From: Meiothermus sp. QL-1
Lineage (GTDB): Bacteria; Deinococcota; Deinococci; Deinococcales; Thermaceae
Direction of reading: 5' to 3'
DNA: 64,000 nt
NCBI RefSeq assembly: GCF_003351145.1
Contig: NZ_QQSV01000002.1
Location: 310,001 to 374,000, forward strand
Shown here: positions 60,499 through 64,000 of the stretch, in pieces
Layout of the letters: every line of letters starts with the position of its first letter
How positions within the stretch are numbered: the first letter of the stretch is position 1
Made by a program: the position numbers and the translations under genes
The notes under the pieces: generated by a model
Told to the model about the DNA's origin: nothing
The model's input: the letters and a program-made list of their open reading frames with translations, nothing else
Database searches by the model: none

Positions 60499-61691
60499 GG
60501 CCGCGCCTCCCGGTAGCTGACCTGGGTGCCCTCCTGGAGGGTTTCCGGTGGCAGCGAGACCAACAGGCTTGCTTCCTCGAGGCCCTCCACCGCGGCCCGG
60601 GTCAGGTTGCGGGCCCGGAGGACCACCGGCGTCTTGCGCACCCGGCGGCTCGGCTCATCGACTACCCAGGCGTAGTAGCGCCCTCCCTCCTCCACCAGGG
60701 CCTCGAGCGGTACCTGCAGGGCGTCTTCCAGGCGTAAGGTGGTGATGCGGGCGGTGACGGTTAGGCCGGGGCGGGCCAGGGCTTCGGCCTTGGCTTCAGT
60801 AAAGCGGATGAAGACGGGCAGCACCGCGCTGCCCCCGCTGCCGGCCACCTCGGCCTGGACGCCCAGGCGCTCGACCTGGCCCAGAAGGGGCTCCCCGGGG
60901 AGGGCGTCCAGCTCGAGCAGCACCGGCTGGCCGGGCTCTATCCCGGGGGTCTCGGCCTCGGCCAGGCGGGCCCGCACCCTGAGGCTGCCATCCTCCACCA
61001 GCCGAATAGGGCCGCTGCCGGGGGCGGTGCTCTCCACCCCTGCCAGGTAGCCCACGCTAGCGATGGTGCCCTCCACCGGGGCTTTTAGCTGGGCCTGGGC
61101 CAGCATGCGCTCTAGCCCTGCGATCTCGCTTTGGCGGGCCCGAATCTGGGCTTCCAGCTCGCGCCTCGCGCCCGTGTGGCCCTGGGCCAGGCTGGTGCGC
61201 TGGGCCTCCAGGTCGGCCACCTGCCGCCGGAGCCGCTCTACCTCGTTCGGGGCCACCCCGCCCACAGCCAGGAGTTCAATGGCAGTCCGCAGGTTGCGCC
61301 GCGCCTCGGCGAGCTGGTTCTCCAGCCGGGTGCGGTTGGCGGCGTACTCGGCTGCTATGGCCCGCTGCCTGGCCTGCAGGGCCAGCAGCGCGGCCTGGGC
61401 GGCTTGGAGCTGGGCCTCCTCGTTTTGGGTTTCCAGTACCGCTAGAATCTCTCCCGCCCTCACCCTGGCCCCTTCCCTTGCCCGCACCTCGGCCACCCGG
61501 CCTGGCCGGGGGAAGCTCAGGGTGTAGACCCGGGCCTCCACCACCCCGGTGGCCCTCACCTCCCGCACGAACACGCCCCGTTCGGCCCGCACCACGTTCA
61601 CGTTCTGAACCACCGGCTGGGGCCGCAGCAGGCCAAAAGCGGTGAGGCCCAGCGATAGGGCCAGGGCCAACCATCCCACCCAGCGCCGCAT
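60495..61691 (-). CDS. Periplasmic adaptor protein (MacA/HlyD family)
   Basis: The 398-residue protein has an N-terminal membrane anchor (VGWLALALSLGLTAFGLL), a lipoyl-like domain (VVEARVYTLSFPRPGRVAEV), a long coiled coil (about 95-200, rich in Ala/Glu/Arg), then LKAPVEGTIASVGYLAGVES and beta-barrel domains. It links the inner-membrane MacB-like exporter to the envelope. It starts four bases after the YIP1 stop and overlaps the ATPase by ATGA. Confidence 0.88.
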   Translation of the reverse strand: MRRWVGWLALALSLGLTAFGLLRPQPVVQNVNVVRAERGVFVREVRATGVVEARVYTLSFPRPGRVAEVRAREGARVRAGEILAVLETQNEEAQLQAAQAALLALQARQRAIAAEYAANRTRLENQLAEARRNLRTAIELLAVGGVAPNEVERLRRQVADLEAQRTSLAQGHTGARRELEAQIRARQSEIAGLERMLAQAQLKAPVEGTIASVGYLAGVESTAPGSGPIRLVEDGSLRVRARLAEAETPGIEPGQPVLLELDALPGEPLLGQVERLGVQAEVAGSGGSAVLPVFIRFTEAKAEALARPGLTVTARITTLRLEDALQVPLEALVEEGGRYYAWVVDEPSRRVRKTPVVLRARNLTRAAVEGLEEASLLVSLPPETLQEGTQVSYREARP

Positions 61692-61694
61692 GCC

Positions 61695-62300
61695 CTAGAC
61701 CCACCCCAGGCTCCACAGGCTGAGGCCGAGTGAAGCCACGCCCAGAACCCCTACCGCCAGCAGGGCCCGTTGGGGGGCCAGGACCCGCAGCCCTGCCCAA
61801 ACGATGCCCAGCGACCAGGCCAGCCCCAGAAAGCCCAGCCCCTGCTGCAGCCGGGTGAAGGGGGCCTGGGCCACGGTCCGCTGCAGCTCGCGCTGCCAGG
61901 CCTGGAGGGCCTCAGGGTCGGTCAGGGGAGGGGGCGGCAGTTCGGGGGGAAGGGGCAGGAGCGCCGCCAGCGGCAGCAGGAAAAGCCCCAGCAGGACCCC
62001 TGGAGCGCTGGCCCAGCCGTAGACCTCCCAGGCCCGGCTATCGGGTCCGGCCAGCAGGCGGATAATGAGCCCTCCCAGTCCAAATAAGACGATGCCCCCC
62101 ACCACCCCCCCCAGGAGCCCCAGCCCAAGCTGGAGGGCGAAACCGCCAAGGGGAGAGGGGAGCAGGCGCAGGCTCAGCGCGCTGCCGGCCGAGGCCAGGA
62201 CGCTGGCGGCGAGCACGATAAGGAAGGGGGCCGTCAGCTCGGGCTTGCGCGCCGAGAGAGCCCGAAAGAACTGCGCCGGCCTTATGAGCACCTCCCACAT
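61695..62300 (-). CDS. YIP1-family membrane protein
   Basis: This 201-residue protein has four to five helices and the YIP1/Yip1-domain pattern (WEVLIRPAQFFRALSARKPE, then GLGGLIIRLLAGPDSRAWEV). ATG 62300 follows GGAGG; a longer reading runs antisense through mgsA and is rejected. It leads the exporter operon. Bacterial YIP1 proteins are uncharacterised, often next to ABC exporters. Confidence 0.78.
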   Translation of the reverse strand: MWEVLIRPAQFFRALSARKPELTAPFLIVLAASVLASAGSALSLRLLPSPLGGFALQLGLGLLGGVVGGIVLFGLGGLIIRLLAGPDSRAWEVYGWASAPGVLLGLFLLPLAALLPLPPELPPPPLTDPEALQAWQRELQRTVAQAPFTRLQQGLGFLGLAWSLGIVWAGLRVLAPQRALLAVGVLGVASLGLSLWSLGWV

Positions 62301-62361
62301 ACCAGACCTCCTCCCTTCCAGTCTGCCCCAGTCTTTGGTCTGGCGGTAGGGCGTCATGGGG

Positions 62362-62376
62362 TAACCTGGGCGTATG
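62362..62376 (+). promoter_or_regulatory. Leaderless -10 box of mgsA
   Basis: TAACCT (62362-62367) precedes the ATG at 62374 by six bases. Confidence 0.55.
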
Positions 62377-62754
62377 AAGGCGCTGGCCCTCATTGCCCAC
62401 GACGGCAAGAAGACCGACATGGTAGCCTTCGCCATGAAGCACAAGGCCCTCTTAATCCGCTTCCCCCTGGTGGCCACCGGCACCACCGGGCGAATTCTGC
62501 AAGAGAAGGTGGGGCTGGAGGTCACCCGGATGCTTTCGGGGCCTTTGGGGGGCGACCAGCAGATTGGGGCCATGGTGGCCGAGGAGAAGGTGCGGGCGGT
62601 GATCTTTCTGCGCGACCCGTTGGAAGCCCAGCCCCACGAGCCTGACGTGCAGGCCTTGATGCGCGTCTGCGACGTGCACAACGTTCCCCTGGCCACCAAC
62701 CTGGCCGCAGCGGAGGCGGTGCTGGCCTGGCTCGAGCGCGAGCCCTGCGGATAG
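62374..62754 (+). CDS. mgsA: Methylglyoxal synthase
   Basis: This 126-residue enzyme converts dihydroxyacetone phosphate to methylglyoxal and phosphate. [46 protein letters not shown] and [16 protein letters not shown], including the catalytic aspartates, are all present and length fits. It diverges from the YIP1-led exporter operon with 73 bases between starts. Expression appears leaderless. Confidence 0.95.
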   Translation: MKALALIAHDGKKTDMVAFAMKHKALLIRFPLVATGTTGRILQEKVGLEVTRMLSGPLGGDQQIGAMVAEEKVRAVIFLRDPLEAQPHEPDVQALMRVCDVHNVPLATNLAAAEAVLAWLEREPCG

Positions 62755-62806
62755 TGTCAGGATACCCTAATATTAGGAAAGTTGAGTGCTATAGTAGCAA
62801 GTAGCT

Positions 62807-63028
62807 ATGACGCCGGTTGAGTGGATCCGTCGAATGGTAGAGGCCAACCGGGAGGCCCTGCAACAGATGCCCTTCCCGCCTGGCCTGGCAGAGTACGTAG
62901 AGGAGCTGGTGCAAAGCGGCCAAACCGAGCAGATAATCGCCATGATGAAGATGAGTTTTCTCCTAGGGCTGCAGCAAGGGGCCAGGGAAGAGCCGCCGTT
63001 GCCGCCCCGGGCGCGCATCCAGGCCTGA
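62807..63028 (+). CDS. 73-residue protein of unknown function
   Basis: A small, mostly helical, acidic protein (PVEWIRRMVEANREALQQMP, YVEELVQSGQTEQIIAMMKM). Methionine-rich and without signal peptide. TGC-TATAGT (62787-62795) is an extended -10, ending 11 bases before the ATG. No family recognised. Confidence 0.55.
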   Translation: MTPVEWIRRMVEANREALQQMPFPPGLAEYVEELVQSGQTEQIIAMMKMSFLLGLQQGAREEPPLPPRARIQA

Positions 63029-63043
63029 GCGTAACCGAGCCGC

Positions 63044-63089
63044 GTTAAGGGCCCGTGGTCTCGCAGTAAAGCGGGGCGCGGGCCTTAAC
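63044..63089. repeat. Interrupted inverted repeat downstream of the 73-residue gene
   Basis: GTTAAGGGCCCG (63044-63055) and CGGGCCTTAAC (63079-63089) are complementary apart from one bulged G, separated by 23 bases. It lies in the 138-base gap before the last gene. No T-tract follows, so its role as a terminator is uncertain. Confidence 0.4.
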
Positions 63090-63166
63090 GTTGGGGCCTG
63101 CCCTGCCCAGGGGAGGCGGCTGGGGCGGTTCACGGGGGGGTTACGGGGAGGGGGTGAGGATGAAAA

Positions 63167-64000
63167 GTGTCTGGCCGGGGGTTGATTGAGTTTGCCGATG
63201 CCTTCTCCCAGGAGCTGCGCCCGGGAGAGGTGATCGGCAGCCAGAGCGACAGCGGGGCGGTGCGGCTGGGCATGGACGCGGAGGCCTGCTTGTCGGTGGA
63301 GGGCGGGGCCTTGCGCATAGCCCCCGCCAGCCTGCCCGGCTGGGGCCGCCAGGGCCTGGCGTATGGGCCCCTGCCCCATAGGCCCGGGCTGGCGCTGGGG
63401 GTGTTTTTGCTTCCCGGCCACCTCAACGCCCAGTCGGCCGATGGAACCCTACGCGAGAGTCTAGCGGTGGGGTTTTTTGAAAGCCTGCTGCCTCCCAATC
63501 CCCTCGAGGCCGGGCCGGCCTTCGTGGTGCAGGCCCACCCTGAGGCCCACGGGCGGCTGTGTGCGGCCAAGCGCCGGGGGCTGCACCCTTTGCTTTGGGG
63601 TTTGCCCGCGCTGCCCCTCTATCTTCTGCTCGTGCTGCGCGAGCGGGGGGTGGTTTTTTACGCCGGGGCCCTGGAGGCAGGCCGCCACCTGCCGGCCCTG
63701 CCCCTCCTCCGTCCTTTGGCCGTCGAACCCTACGCACCGCCGGCCCAGAGGCTTTATGCGGGGATTTTCCAGGCCGTGGCTGGGGAGCAGGGCTACCAGG
63801 CCGACACCCGGGTGTATGGGGTGCGGGCGGCCCTCTGGCCTGAGGGGGCGGGCTGGGGCACCGCTTTGGCGGCCGATCCACAGCCCCAGCTTGGAAGGCG
63901 GGCGGCCCGGGGAGGGGTCTGGCGCTTGGAGACGGCGGGAATGGTGCTCTACCCTGAAGCGCCCGGGGGGCTCCTGCACGTGCGCCTGCTCCCCCCAGCA
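63167..64000 (+). CDS. Protein of unknown function, cut by the right edge
   Basis: An open frame of at least 278 codons runs from GTG 63167 to the window end without a stop. GAGG lies eight bases before the GTG, and an in-frame TGA six bases upstream fixes the 5' limit. Codon use shows the strong third-position GC of its neighbours. The protein starts SGRGLIEFADAFSQELRPGE and has repeated short strand-like segments (LALGVFLLPGHLNAQSADG, PLLWGLPALPLYLLLVLRE, RLYAGIFQAVAGEQGYQ). I recognise no family; it may be a large strand-rich enzyme or binding protein. Confidence 0.6.
   Translation, partial: MSGRGLIEFADAFSQELRPGEVIGSQSDSGAVRLGMDAEACLSVEGGALRIAPASLPGWGRQGLAYGPLPHRPGLALGVFLLPGHLNAQSADGTLRESLAVGFFESLLPPNPLEAGPAFVVQAHPEAHGRLCAAKRRGLHPLLWGLPALPLYLLLVLRERGVVFYAGALEAGRHLPALPLLRPLAVEPYAPPAQRLYAGIFQAVAGEQGYQADTRVYGVRAALWPEGAGWGTALAADPQPQLGRRAARGGVWRLETAGMVLYPEAPGGLLHVRLLPPA

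Noticed and set aside
63423-63979. Minus-strand frames at the right edge
   Set aside because: Pro/Arg/Ala-rich and without start signals; the plus-strand frame has a ribosome binding site and native codon bias.

Overview
The window looks like chromosomal DNA from a member of the Thermaceae (phylum Deinococcota), most likely Meiothermus or a close relative. This is an inference from three things: high GC with strong third-position GC bias, a gene set typical of the group (PATAN/DUF4388 proteins, DUF5317, short PilA-like pilins, two-gene peptide permease units), and TANNNT -10 boxes placed 6-7 bases before start codons. No rRNA, tRNA, CRISPR array, insertion sequence or origin was recognised. 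No gene-free stretch exceeds 300 bases; the longest (about 270 and 230 bases) lie beside the pilin genes and beside a tiny peptide gene, and both hold regulatory-looking structure.

Positions 1-13.1 kb are almost entirely on the minus strand. An exopolysaccharide/surface-glycan cluster runs in transcription order: MNT/HEPN pair, Wzx-type flippase, UDP-galactopyranose mutase, galactofuranosyltransferase-like GT2, Wzy-like polymerase, GT2, GT4, WbaP-type initiating phosphosugar transferase, O-antigen ligase-like protein, then homoserine kinase and a PATAN protein. Most junctions are overlapping or touching start/stop codons. A 2-oxoacid:ferredoxin oxidoreductase alpha/gamma gene lies at the left edge. 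The core (about 5.2-12 kb) is visibly more AT-rich than its flanks. Positions 13.9-18.4 kb carry dTDP-rhamnose genes (rmlC, rmlD, long rmlA) with an SDR epimerase and a GT2; rmlB is not present.

Positions 18.4-30.2 kb hold housekeeping and metabolic genes: class II aldolase, TVP38 protein, sirtuin, Nnr NAD(P)HX repair enzyme, guaB, acyl-CoA dehydrogenase, YmdB phosphoesterase, gamma-glutamyltransferase-like protein, MBL hydrolase and mnmA. Positions 30.2-34.0 kb combine two further O-antigen-ligase-like membrane proteins with two type IV pilin-like genes, a layout that suggests pilin glycosylation. Next come a ferric-iron-type ABC permease/ATPase, truA, an exported protein, peptide permeases dppBC and two paralogous peptide-binding proteins, each with its own promoter or terminator.

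Positions 44.8-50.4 kb contain an IscA/ErpA-type Fe-S protein, an M24 peptidase, RluD-type pseudouridine synthase, fabF, a DUF5317 membrane protein without a normal start codon, and a membrane HD-GYP phosphodiesterase. Positions 50.4-52.2 kb are a small-gene region: a 29-residue hydrophobic peptide gene with a near-consensus promoter, a 5'-UTR hairpin and a strong terminator; a 109-residue unknown protein; a PATAN protein; and a 74-residue unknown. Positions 52.3-54.7 kb encode a G8-domain/beta-helix lipoprotein that resembles animal CEMIP/TMEM2 hyaluronan-depolymerising proteins. The remainder holds a branched-chain amino-acid-type binding protein, a sorbosone-dehydrogenase-like lipoprotein, an HExxH protein, a small outer-membrane-type barrel, a MacAB-like exporter operon led by a YIP1 protein, methylglyoxal synthase, and an unknown gene cut by the right edge.

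Two genome-scale patterns stand out. At least thirteen genes have a -10 box that places transcription initiation at the start codon (leaderless mRNAs), and the palindrome CTCGAG occurs roughly four times more often than base composition predicts but is scarce in the AT-rich glycan cluster.
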